A DNA stretch of 7,383 bases from Longimicrobium sp. GTDB taxonomy: Bacteria; Gemmatimonadota; Gemmatimonadetes; Longimicrobiales; Longimicrobiaceae. The stretch is from positions 1-7,383 of the forward strand of contig JAUJMI010000177.1 of the NCBI GenBank assembly GCA_030446945.1, read 5' to 3'. The translations under genes and the position numbers were made by a program. Position 1 is the stretch's first letter, and every line of letters starts with the position of its first letter. A model generated the notes under the pieces. That model saw only the letters and a program-made list of their open reading frames with translations, searched no databases and was not told where the DNA came from. Positions 1 through 5,963 of this stretch are shown here, in pieces.

Positions 1-326
1 GGCCCTACCCGCGCCTCTTGGACCTGGGCTCGGCGGCGTTCGTGGACGTGGGGAAGATCTGGCAGGGTGGCGACCTGTACGGCCGCGAGTCGCCGGTGCA
101 GGCGAGCGCGGGGCTGGGGCTGCGCGTGGCTTTCCCCCCTGGATCGCGCCGCACCTACCGCCTGGACATCGCCGCGCCGGTAGCCCCTCGGTTCGAGCCC
201 GGCGGCATCCAGGTCTCGCTGGGCATCGGCCAGGCCGTCGGCCGCAGCGCCGCCGGCGACCACCCGCAGATCCGCCGCAGCAGCCGCCGCGCGCTGAGCG
301 CGTCGCTGTTCAGCTTCCCGAACTGA
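1..326 (+). CDS. C-terminal end of an outer-membrane beta-barrel protein, probably BamA/TamA (Omp85) family (partial)
   Basis: The reading frame is open from base 3 to the TGA at 324-326, so the gene enters from the left and only about 107 residues are visible. The segment alternates short amphipathic strands with glycine turns: FVDVGKIW, then SAGLGLRVAFP, then YRLDIAAPV, then IQVSLGIGQAV. This order (an 'F-D-G-W' strand, a 'GlGlR' strand, an 'rlDiA.P' strand and a final hydrophobic strand) is what I know from the end of Omp85/surface-antigen barrels such as BamA and TamA, which insert or translocate proteins at the outer membrane. About 30 Arg/Ser-rich residues follow the presumed last strand and the protein ends in SLFSFPN. 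Omp85 barrels usually end at or near the last strand, so either the tail is an extension or the real last strand is SASLFSF. The family call rests on pattern alone; another barrel type is possible. Confidence 0.6.
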   Translation, partial: PYPRLLDLGSAAFVDVGKIWQGGDLYGRESPVQASAGLGLRVAFPPGSRRTYRLDIAAPVAPRFEPGGIQVSLGIGQAVGRSAAGDHPQIRRSSRRALSASLFSFPN

Positions 327-352
327 GCGGGGGCGGGCCCCCTCCCCCGCTC
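325..352 (+). terminator. GC hairpin overlapping the stop codon of the barrel gene
   Basis: GAGCGGGGG (325-333) pairs perfectly with CCCCCGCTC (344-352) around a 10-nt loop. The left arm starts inside the TGA stop codon. There is no T-tract behind it, so it would be a non-canonical terminator or an mRNA 3'-end stabiliser. A second, stronger hairpin follows at 364-397. Confidence 0.4.
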
Positions 353-363
353 GTCACCACGCG

Positions 364-397
364 GCCCCTCCCCCAATGACTACCTTGGGGGAGGGGC
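364..397 (+). terminator. Strong 13-bp hairpin, likely transcription terminator of the barrel gene
   Basis: The left arm 364-376 (GCCCCTCCCCCAA) is the exact reverse complement of 385-397, with an 8-nt loop (TGACTACC). Thirteen perfect pairs, eleven of them G-C, lie 38 nt after the barrel stop codon and about 210 nt before the next start codon, which is where a terminator is expected. On the + strand the right arm is followed by GTACCAG rather than a U-run. The A2/T2 pair closing the loop makes the hairpin nearly symmetrical, so it could act on transcripts from either strand. Confidence 0.55.
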
Positions 398-605
398 GTA
401 CCAGTGCATCCGTGCGGGGCGGCGGCGTACGTGCGCGGGGGGAGGGCCCGGGCAGCCACGTGGGGCGGCCCTACCAGGTTGCGGCGCGTGGGGCGGGAGT
501 CGAGGCAAGGGAGGCAGCGAGGAACGAACGGGGGTGAGGGCCCCTGCGGAACGCGGTGTGCACCTGCCCGGCCGCTCCCGCACACGCGACACGGTAGAGA
601 GAGGA
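398..605 (+). other. Spacer before the deaminase operon; no gene seen, promoter presumably inside
   Basis: About 208 nt of G-rich sequence with no credible coding region. The operon that begins at 606 needs a promoter here if the hairpins at 325-397 terminate upstream transcription. I see no pair of -35/-10 boxes with acceptable spacing. TTGCGG at 479-484 is the nearest -35-like hexamer, but it has no convincing TATAAT-like partner 16-18 nt downstream. Confidence 0.35.
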
Positions 606-1970
606 ATGACGCACGAGAGGGCGACGATCTACCGCGCGGCGTGGGTGCTGCCCGTGGCGCTGGAGCCGATCCGCGACGGCGCGGTGATGGTCGGCGCGGA
701 CGGGCGGATCGCGGCGGTCGGCCCCAGCGCGGCCATCGAGCCGCCCCCCGGCGCCGCGATGGTGGAGCTGGGCGCGGCGGCCCTCCTTCCCGGGCTCGTG
801 AACGTGCACGCCCACCCCGAGCTGTCGCTCTTCCGCGGCGCGCTGGAGGACCTCCGCTTCCGCGACTGGATCCTGCGCCTGGTGGGCACCAAGCGCACGG
901 TTATGAATGACGACGACTACCTCGTCGCCGCGCGCTGGACGATGGTGGAGGCGATCCGCTCCGGGATGACCACGCTGGCCGCCACCGAGTCGTCCGCGGC
1001 GGGGGCGGTGGCTATGCGGGAGGCGGGGATGCGCGGCGTCCTCTACCGTGAGGTGTTTGGGCCCGATCCGGCGCAGGCGGACGAGTCCATGGCCGAGCTG
1101 CGCGCCGCCATCGACCGCCTCCGCCGCGACGAGACCGAGCTGGTGCGGATCGGCGTCTCGCCGCACGCGCCGTACACCGTCTCCGACCGCCTCTTCCGCG
1201 CCGCCGCCGAGTACAGCATCACCGAGGACCTCCCCATGACGGTGCACGCATCGGAGTCGGCGGCCGAGCGGGAGCTGGTGGAGCGCGGGGCGGGGGACTT
1301 CGCGCCGGGGCTGCAGGCGCGCGGCATAGACACGCCCGTGCGCGGAAGGACCACCGTGGAGATGCTCGACCGGCTCGGCGTCCTCGATGCGCGCCCGCTC
1401 CTCATCCACTGCGTCACGATCGATGCGGAAGACGTGCTCCGCATCGCTGAGGCGGGGTGCGCGGTGGCCCATTGCCCGGTGGCCAACGCCAAGCTGGGCC
1501 ACGGCGTGGCGCCGTATGCCGCGCTGCTGGATGCGGGGGTGCGCGTGGGGCTGGGGACGGACTCGGTGGGGAGCAACAATCGGCTGGACCTGCTGGAGGA
1601 GGCGCGCATCGCGTCGGTGGTGCACCGCGGCCGGCTCGCGTCGCACGAGATCCTCTCCCCCGCCGACCTCCTGCGGCTGTGCACCCTGGAGGGCGCGGCG
1701 GCGCTGGGGATCCACGATCGCGTGGGGACGCTGGAGCCGGGCAAGGACGCGGACCTGTGCGCCGTGTCGCTGGCCGGCCCGCACGTGCGACCTGTGCACG
1801 GGCCCGAGGCGGCCGTCTTCCACGCCGCGCGCGCCACGGACGTCGTGCTGACGGTGGTGAAGGGGCGCGTCCTCTTCCGCGATGGCGTGCTGCCGACGCT
1901 GGACGAGGCGGCGATCTCGGCGGCCGTGGACGAGGCGGCGGCGCGGGTGCGCACGGCGCTCGTGGGGTGA
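606..1970 (+). CDS. Amidohydrolase-superfamily (COG0402, TRZ/ATZ-like) deaminase; candidate 6-aminodeoxyfutalosine deaminase
   Basis: 454-residue metal-dependent hydrolase, a usual length for the family, which deaminates or dechlorinates purine- and triazine-type rings in the cytosol. Visible active-site elements are HxH at H68/H70 in NVHAHPELS, SPHAPY with H187, VHASES with H214 and E217, LIHC with H268, AHCPVANAKLGHG at 288-300 and GTDS with D319. By analogy with TM0936, H68, H70, H214 and D319 bind the metal, E217 and H268 are catalytic and H187 contacts substrate. The C-terminus returns to the small beta domain (GTLEPGKDADL at 374-384). The HxHxELS and H..ES..E..L...G.G.F patterns recall 6-aminodeoxyfutalosine deaminase (MqnX) of the futalosine menaquinone route. 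MTA/SAH deaminase, guanine deaminase or another activity remains possible. The ATG at 606 is chosen because it follows AGAGAGAGGA (596-605) and starts the conserved N-terminal strand; the frame is open further upstream. The stop overlaps the next start by 1 nt. Confidence 0.93.
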   Translation: MTHERATIYRAAWVLPVALEPIRDGAVMVGADGRIAAVGPSAAIEPPPGAAMVELGAAALLPGLVNVHAHPELSLFRGALEDLRFRDWILRLVGTKRTVMNDDDYLVAARWTMVEAIRSGMTTLAATESSAAGAVAMREAGMRGVLYREVFGPDPAQADESMAELRAAIDRLRRDETELVRIGVSPHAPYTVSDRLFRAAAEYSITEDLPMTVHASESAAERELVERGAGDFAPGLQARGIDTPVRGRTTVEMLDRLGVLDARPLLIHCVTIDAEDVLRIAEAGCAVAHCPVANAKLGHGVAPYAALLDAGVRVGLGTDSVGSNNRLDLLEEARIASVVHRGRLASHEILSPADLLRLCTLEGAAALGIHDRVGTLEPGKDADLCAVSLAGPHVRPVHGPEAAVFHAARATDVVLTVVKGRVLFRDGVLPTLDEAAISAAVDEAAARVRTALVG

Positions 1971-2878
1971 TGGGGCGCGCGGCCGCCGGACGCGAGGAAT
2001 CCCCGCAACGCCCCGCCGAGGTGCGCCGGGTGCTCAACACCGCGCTTGCGGTATCGCTGGCGCTGGTGGCGCTGAAGGCGTACGCCGGCGTGCGGGCGGG
2101 GTCGCTGGCGGTGCTCGGCGGCGCCATCGACTCGGGACTCGACGTGTTGACGACGCTGGTCGCCATCGTACTGGCGCAGGTGGCCGGCGCAGCGCCCGAC
2201 GAGGAGCATCCTTACGGCCACGCCAAGGTCGAGACGCTGGGTGCCCTCGCCATGGTCGCCTTCCTCTCCATCACCGTCACCGAGCTGGTGCGCGGCGCCG
2301 TGTCGCGCATCCTGGGCAACGAGCCGCCCGAGCTGGACGCAAAGGTCGCGGTCGGGGCCATGGCCCTGTCGCTCGCCATCGGCCTCGCCGCCTCTGCCTA
2401 CGAGCGCCGCCGCGGCGACGCGCTGCACAGCGATCTGCTGCTGGCCGATGCGGCGCACCTGCGCGCGGACGTGTGGGTGACGGTGGCGGTGCTCGCCGGG
2501 CTTGGGCTCACCGAGCTGGGCGTGCCGCACGGAGACGCGTGGACGACGCTCTTCGTCTCCGTGCTGATCGCGCGGACGGGGTGGGGGATCATCCGCGAGG
2601 CGGTGCCGGTGCTGGTGGACCAGCGCGCCGTGGAGGCGCCCGAGATCAGGCGGTTGGCCGGGACGGTGCCGGGGGTGCGCGAGGTATACGACGTGCGCTC
2701 GCGCGGGCGGCCCGGCGCCCTCTTTGCCGAGCTGACCATCGCGGTGCGGGGAGGGCTGGACGTGGAGACGGCGCACGACATCGCCGACCGGGTGGAGAAC
2801 GAGGTCGCGGAGCAGCTTGGAGCCCAGGACGTGATCGTGCACGTGGAGCCGGACCGCCGCCCCGGAGCGACGCAATGA
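1970..2878 (+). CDS. Cation diffusion facilitator (CDF) family divalent metal exporter
   Basis: 302-residue inner-membrane transporter of normal CDF length. After a short hydrophilic N-terminus, TM1 spans about 22-40. TM2 carries D54 and D58 (DSGLD), and the loop contains HPYGHAKVETLGAL (80-93), a strong CDF signature. TM3 is about 90-112 and TM4 about 124-143. TM5 carries H163 and D167 (HLRAD) after LADA, and TM6 is about 188-205. The cytoplasmic ferredoxin-like domain follows (about 210-302) and ends with HVEPD at 291-295. The D54/D58 plus H163/D167 set matches the DxxxD/HxxxD transport site of YiiP/FieF, so Zn2+ (also Fe2+ or Cd2+) export by proton antiport is likely. DxxD-type Mn2+ exporters differ. 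The start ATG overlaps the deaminase stop (TGATG), implying coupled translation, and the stop overlaps the methyltransferase start. Why a metal exporter lies between two soluble enzymes is not obvious. Confidence 0.94.
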   Translation: MGRAAAGREESPQRPAEVRRVLNTALAVSLALVALKAYAGVRAGSLAVLGGAIDSGLDVLTTLVAIVLAQVAGAAPDEEHPYGHAKVETLGALAMVAFLSITVTELVRGAVSRILGNEPPELDAKVAVGAMALSLAIGLAASAYERRRGDALHSDLLLADAAHLRADVWVTVAVLAGLGLTELGVPHGDAWTTLFVSVLIARTGWGIIREAVPVLVDQRAVEAPEIRRLAGTVPGVREVYDVRSRGRPGALFAELTIAVRGGLDVETAHDIADRVENEVAEQLGAQDVIVHVEPDRRPGATQ

Positions 2879-3591
2879 CGCCGATGCCCCGCATCGCCGG
2901 CGAGGAGCGGATGGACGAGCCGGACGCCGACCCGCGCGAGCTGGCGCGCAGCCTGGCCGACCTTCGCGGCGTCAACCGCTGGCTGGGCGGCACGCGCGTC
3001 GTCCTCCACCACCTTGCGCGGCTGGTGGCGCGGCACCCCCGGCGCGAGTACCGCGTGCTGGACGTGGCGACCGGCTCGGCGGACATCCCGCTGCACGTGG
3101 TGGACTGGGGGCGGCGCCGGGGTTTGCGCATCCGCGTGGTCGCCACGGACGCGCACGCCGCCACGCTCGCCGAGGCCCGCGCCCGCGTCGCCGCGGACCC
3201 GGACGTGACCGCCGAGCCCGCGGACGCGCTGGCGCTCCCCTACGCGGACGGGGAGTTCGATTTCGTCCTGTGCTCCACCGCGCTGCACCACTTCAACACG
3301 GAGGAGGAGTGCGTGCGCGTGCTCCGCGAGCTGGACCGGGCGGCGCGGCTGGGCGGGATCGTCAACGACCTGCACCGCTCGCGGGCGGCGTTGCTGGGCG
3401 CTCGGGTCCTGGCGGCTACGGTCTGGCGCACGCACCCCATCACCCGCAACGACGGCCCGCTCTCGGTGCGCCGCGCCTTCACCCCCGCCGACCTGCGCTC
3501 GCTCGCCGCGGCCGCGGGTCTGCGCGGCGCCGAAGTGTTCGCCCACATCCCCTTCCGTGTGGCGCTCGTCTGGGCTGGGCGGAACTCCTGA
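2875..3591 (+). CDS. Class I SAM-dependent methyltransferase, small-molecule type
   Basis: 238-residue soluble Rossmann-fold methyltransferase. Motif I is VLDVATGSADIP (61-72), which binds SAM. The acidic residue ending strand 2 is D92 (VATDAH), and DALALPYADGEFDFVLCS (117-134) covers motif II. ALHHF (136-140) follows, then GGIVNDLHRSR (160-170) in the place of the usual motif III, and a C-terminal substrate region (about 171-238). The N-terminal EERMDEPDADPRELARSLADL (10-30) followed by RGVNRWLGG is a pre-domain helix pair I recall from methyltransferases encoded beside type III polyketide synthases and flavoproteins; UbiE-like quinone methyltransferases share the core. Substrate is therefore not assigned. 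The ATG at 2875 overlaps the CDF stop codon (ATGA), the signature of translational coupling. ATG codons at 2884 and 2911 are less likely starts because of that overlap. Confidence 0.9.
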   Translation: MTPMPRIAGEERMDEPDADPRELARSLADLRGVNRWLGGTRVVLHHLARLVARHPRREYRVLDVATGSADIPLHVVDWGRRRGLRIRVVATDAHAATLAEARARVAADPDVTAEPADALALPYADGEFDFVLCSTALHHFNTEEECVRVLRELDRAARLGGIVNDLHRSRAALLGARVLAATVWRTHPITRNDGPLSVRRAFTPADLRSLAAAAGLRGAEVFAHIPFRVALVWAGRNS

Positions 3592-3647
3592 CGGCAGATC
3601 TGTCGTTGCTGAGGATGCACCGCAGTTCGGTGCGCTTCGTGCCGTTC

Positions 3648-3679
3648 ACGCACTGACGCACTCACGCACCAACGCACTC
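3648..3679. repeat. Four tandem 8-nt units, ACGCAC(TG/TC/CA/TC)
   Basis: The 97-nt spacer between the methyltransferase and the flavoprotein contains ACGCACTG, ACGCACTC, ACGCACCA and ACGCACTC end to end. The first six bases are identical in all four units. A period of 8 is not coding-like, and the array stops 9 nt before the ATG at 3689, where a ribosome binding site would be expected. Possible slipped-strand microsatellite, regulator-binding array or dispersed intergenic repeat. Confidence 0.75.
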
Positions 3680-3688
3680 CCTGGATCC

Positions 3689-4849
3689 ATGCTCGATGCG
3701 GTAATCGTCGGCGGCGGCCCCGCGGGGTCCGCGATGGGTGCGAGGCTGGCTGCGGCCGGGCACGAGGTTCTCGTGCTGGACCGCGCTGAGTTCCCGCGCC
3801 GAAAGCCGTGCGGCGAGTGCGTCAATCCCGCCGGCGTCGACGCACTCCGCGCGCTCGGCGTGCTGGACGCCGTCGAAGCCGCGCATCCTGCCCGCCTCGA
3901 CGGCTGGCGCATCCGCCCCGGCGCCGGCGAGGGATTCCGCGGGCGCTTCCCCCGCGGGGTGCACGGGCTGGGCATCGCGCGCGACGTGCTGGACATGATA
4001 CTTCTGGACCATGCGCGCGGGCGGGGCGCGGAGGTGCGCACCGGCGTGCGCGTCACCGGCGTGCTGCGCGAGGGGGGCCGCGTGGTGGGCGTCGAAGCCG
4101 AGGGCGGAGAGGAGATCCGCGCGCGCCTCGTCGTCGGCGCGGACGGGCTGCGCTCGGTGGTGGTCAGGCGTGTGGGGCTGCTGCGGCGTGCGCCGCGGCT
4201 GCGAAAGGTGGCGCTCACGGGGCACGTCGACGGCGTCGATGCGGGACGCGGGTGGGGCGAGCTGCGCGCGATCGGGCGCGGGTGCGTGGGGATCGCGGAG
4301 GTCGGGGGCGGGCGCTTCAACGTCACGGTGGTCGTGGCGGGGGGTGAGGCGCGCCAGGTGGCGGGCGACCCCGAGGGGTATTTCGACGACGCGCTGCGGC
4401 GCTTCGGCTTCGCGGATGCGCGGCGTGTGGACGAGGTGCTGACCAGCGGCCCGTTCGATTTCCCCGTGCGCCGCGCGATCGTGGATGGGGCGCTGCTGGT
4501 GGGGGACGCGGCGGGGTACTACGATCCCTTCACCGGCCAGGGGATCTTTCGCGCGCTGCGCGGGGCCGAGCTCGCCGCTCGCACCGCCGGTGCCGCCCTG
4601 CGCGCGGGCGACCTCTCCGCCGCCGCGCTGGCGCCATACGAGCGGGACCGGCGGCGCGCCTTCGGGCCCGGCGAGCGGGTGCAGCACCTGGTGGAGGCGT
4701 TCGTGTCGCGCCCCGTGCTCCTGCGCCTGGTGTCGCGCCGCTTCTCGCGCCGCCCCGCACTAGGCGACGCCATCATCCGCGTCACCGGCGACGTGCGGCC
4801 GGTCCGCTCCCTCCTGCGGCCCTCGCTGCTGCTGGGGCTGGTGCGGTAG
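3689..4849 (+). CDS. FAD-dependent oxidoreductase, geranylgeranyl-reductase family
   Basis: 386-residue flavoprotein of the p-hydroxybenzoate-hydroxylase fold. The N-terminal dinucleotide motif is AVIVGGGPAGSAMGARLAAAG (4-24), ending in the FAD-ribose acid D31 (VLDRAEFPRRKPCGE, 29-43). The P-x-x-K-x-CGE element is typical of the geranylgeranyl reductase group. The DG motif is VVGADGLRSVVVR (148-160), and the GD motif is LLVGDAAGYYDPFTGQGI (269-286), which holds the FAD ribityl chain and closes the active site. The C-terminal part (about 315-386) is Arg/Leu-rich. Family members reduce isoprenoid double bonds (chlorophyll side chain, archaeal lipids, menaquinone via MenJ) or hydroxylate polyketides and halogenated aromatics, so the exact reaction is open. 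The ATG at 3689 is set by the start of the FAD-binding strand; in-frame codons upstream lie in the repeat spacer. No good Shine-Dalgarno is visible (CTGGATCC precedes the ATG). Probably co-transcribed with the methyltransferase 97 nt upstream. Confidence 0.9.
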   Translation: MLDAVIVGGGPAGSAMGARLAAAGHEVLVLDRAEFPRRKPCGECVNPAGVDALRALGVLDAVEAAHPARLDGWRIRPGAGEGFRGRFPRGVHGLGIARDVLDMILLDHARGRGAEVRTGVRVTGVLREGGRVVGVEAEGGEEIRARLVVGADGLRSVVVRRVGLLRRAPRLRKVALTGHVDGVDAGRGWGELRAIGRGCVGIAEVGGGRFNVTVVVAGGEARQVAGDPEGYFDDALRRFGFADARRVDEVLTSGPFDFPVRRAIVDGALLVGDAAGYYDPFTGQGIFRALRGAELAARTAGAALRAGDLSAAALAPYERDRRRAFGPGERVQHLVEAFVSRPVLLRLVSRRFSRRPALGDAIIRVTGDVRPVRSLLRPSLLLGLVR

Positions 4850-4850
4850 T

Positions 4851-4874
4851 GGCCGATCCATGCGGCGATCGGCC
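4851..4874 (+). terminator. 8-bp hairpin directly behind the flavoprotein stop
   Basis: GGCCGATC (4851-4858) pairs perfectly with GATCGGCC (4867-4874) around an 8-nt loop. It begins 2 nt after the TAG stop at 4847-4849. There is no T-tract, so it may be a Rho-assisted or attenuating terminator. It is followed by further self-complementary sequence: GTCCGG (4877-4882) with CCGGAC (4891-4896). Confidence 0.45.
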
Positions 4875-4959
4875 GCGTCCGGCCCGGGTCCCGGACCCGT
4901 CCGGCCGGCATGGGCACCGTATCAACCGGGGAATGGAATCCGCTGGAACGGCGGGAAGA

Positions 4960-5110
4960 CGGCTGAAGCCGCTCGGGTGCCGCGATCATCGCGGCATGTC
5001 CCTCTTCTTGTGCCGCCCCTGACCGCGCCGGCACCCTGCCCGGCGGATCGATCTCGCCCCCGAGTCCGCGAAGGCGGACTTTGTGCCGTTGTTGCCGCGA
5101 GTTCACTCGC
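4960..5110. repeat. Cluster of small perfect hairpins in the spacer before the SURF1 gene
   Basis: The 281-nt spacer 4850-5130 has no credible gene, but it holds a series of short perfect inverted repeats. These are CGGC/GCCG with loop TGAA (4960-4971), GCCGCGAT/ATCGCGGC around one base (4979-4995), AGTCCGC/GCGGACT with loop GAAG (5063-5080) and GCGAG/CTCGC with loop TTCA (5097-5110). The last three sit where a 5' untranslated region of the SURF1 gene would be. This texture is like dispersed intergenic hairpin families in some high-GC genomes; copy number cannot be seen here. No promoter boxes are convincing. Confidence 0.55.
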
Positions 5111-5130
5111 CACGAGGCATCCACCCCACG

Positions 5131-5868
5131 ATGCGACTTACCTTCCGCGACGCACTGGGCGCCGCTTTCATCCTCGCTGCGTGCGCGATGTGCGTGCGCC
5201 TCGGCTTCTGGCAGCTGGACCGGCTGGAGCAGCGCCGGGCCCGCAACGCCGTGGTGCTGGCCGGGATGCGGCAGGCGCCGCGGCCCGTCGACCCGGCGCT
5301 CGTCGCGGAGATGCGGCGCGATCCCGAGCGGCTGGCGTTCCGGCGCGTGGTCGCGCGCGGGCGCTACCTTCCCGCGGCCGAGATCGTCCTGCGCGGCCGG
5401 GTGGAGGGCGGACGGCCCGGCGTGCACCTCGCCACGCCCCTCCTCCTCGAAGACGGCAGCGTGCTCCTGGTCAACCGCGGCTGGGTCCCCGCCGCCGACG
5501 CCGTCACGCCGCCGGAGCGTCCCGCGCCCCCCGCCGGGACCGTCGCGGTCGAGGGCATCCTCCAGGAAGTCCCCATTACCCAGGACCGTGGCGGACGCTC
5601 GATCTCAGCGCGCGGCGACACGGCGTACCGGCGGCTGGACCGCGGCGAGGCGAAGGCGCGGCTGGGACGGCGCGTGCTCCCCATGTACCTCCAGCCCCTG
5701 GCCGACACCGGGAGCGCGGCGCGGGCGCTCCCCGTCGCGGTGCCGCCACCGCCGCTCGATGAAGGGCCCCACCTGGGCTACGCGCTCCAGTGGTTCAGCT
5801 TCGCGCTGATCGGCATCGTGGGGCTCTTCGTGCTCCTGCGCAGGAGAGGGGCCGCCCGGATCTCCTGA
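5131..5868 (+). CDS. SURF1-family cytochrome c oxidase assembly protein
   Basis: 245-residue inner-membrane protein with the two-helix SURF1 architecture. TM1 is about 9-26, followed at once by LGFWQLDRLEQRRARN (24-39), the family's N-terminal signature. A periplasmic domain follows with FRRVVARGRYLPAAEIVLRGR (70-90), GVHLATPLLLEDGSVLLVNRGWVP (97-120; the VNRGWVP box is diagnostic) and MYLQPL (185-190). HLGYALQWFSFALIGIVGLF (214-233) starts the second membrane helix and RRRG ends it. SURF1 proteins help insert heme a / build the subunit I centre of aa3-type oxidases, so an aerobic chain is implied. No oxidase subunit gene lies in the window. The ATG at 5131 is chosen because it starts just before TM1; the frame runs open to a GTG at 5083, but that stretch is the hairpin cluster. 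No clear Shine-Dalgarno is seen (only GAGG about 14 nt upstream). Confidence 0.92.
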   Translation: MRLTFRDALGAAFILAACAMCVRLGFWQLDRLEQRRARNAVVLAGMRQAPRPVDPALVAEMRRDPERLAFRRVVARGRYLPAAEIVLRGRVEGGRPGVHLATPLLLEDGSVLLVNRGWVPAADAVTPPERPAPPAGTVAVEGILQEVPITQDRGGRSISARGDTAYRRLDRGEAKARLGRRVLPMYLQPLADTGSAARALPVAVPPPPLDEGPHLGYALQWFSFALIGIVGLFVLLRRRGAARIS

Positions 5869-5878
5869 GCGCGCCTAC

Positions 5879-5897
5879 GGGTGCGAGTCTTGCACCC
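5879..5897 (+). other. Short hairpin between the SURF1 and CBS genes
   Basis: GGGTGC (5879-5884) pairs with GCACCC (5892-5897) around GAGTCTT. It lies 10 nt after the SURF1 stop and is followed by a GC-rich, further self-complementary run (CCGGC near 5910, GCCGG near 5927). It could be a weak terminator of the SURF1 transcript or leader structure of the CBS gene; nothing decides between them. Confidence 0.3.
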
Positions 5898-5950
5898 CGG
5901 GCGGCCCTCCCGGCCCGCGCGGCGCGGCCGGCGGGAGTTCAAACCAGCAC

Positions 5951-5956
5951 AGGAGG
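5951..5956 (+). promoter_or_regulatory. Consensus Shine-Dalgarno AGGAGG that fixes the CBS gene start
   Basis: AGGAGG ends 7 nt before the ATG at 5964, the ideal spacing. It is the only perfect Shine-Dalgarno in the window and settles the start, although the frame is open back to 5790 inside the SURF1 gene. It suggests the downstream protein is made in quantity. Confidence 0.9.
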
Positions 5957-5963
5957 CACGAGC

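Noticed and set aside
534..605. N-terminal extension of the deaminase from a start at 534
   Set aside because: The extra 24 residues are Arg/Pro-rich with no family match, and a purine-rich AGAGAGAGGA lies immediately before the ATG at 606.
398..605. Sigma-70-type promoter before the deaminase operon
   Set aside because: TTGCGG at 479-484 has no acceptable -10 partner at proper spacing, so I do not annotate a promoter.
471..1823. Long open frame on the minus strand across the deaminase gene
   Set aside because: It mirrors the deaminase codons in very GC-rich DNA, is His/Arg/Ala-rich with no recognisable motif, and the + strand frame has a complete active site.
1043..2875. 610-codon minus-strand frame over the deaminase and CDF genes
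   Set aside because: It spans two real genes antisense and has low-complexity Arg/Ser/His composition; typical shadow of GC-rich coding DNA.
2398..3546. 382-codon minus-strand frame over the CDF and methyltransferase genes
   Set aside because: Composition is shadow-like and the overlapping + strand proteins are clearly conserved families.
3648..3679. Possible CRISPR array
   Set aside because: Units are only 8 nt with no spacers; it is a simple tandem repeat.
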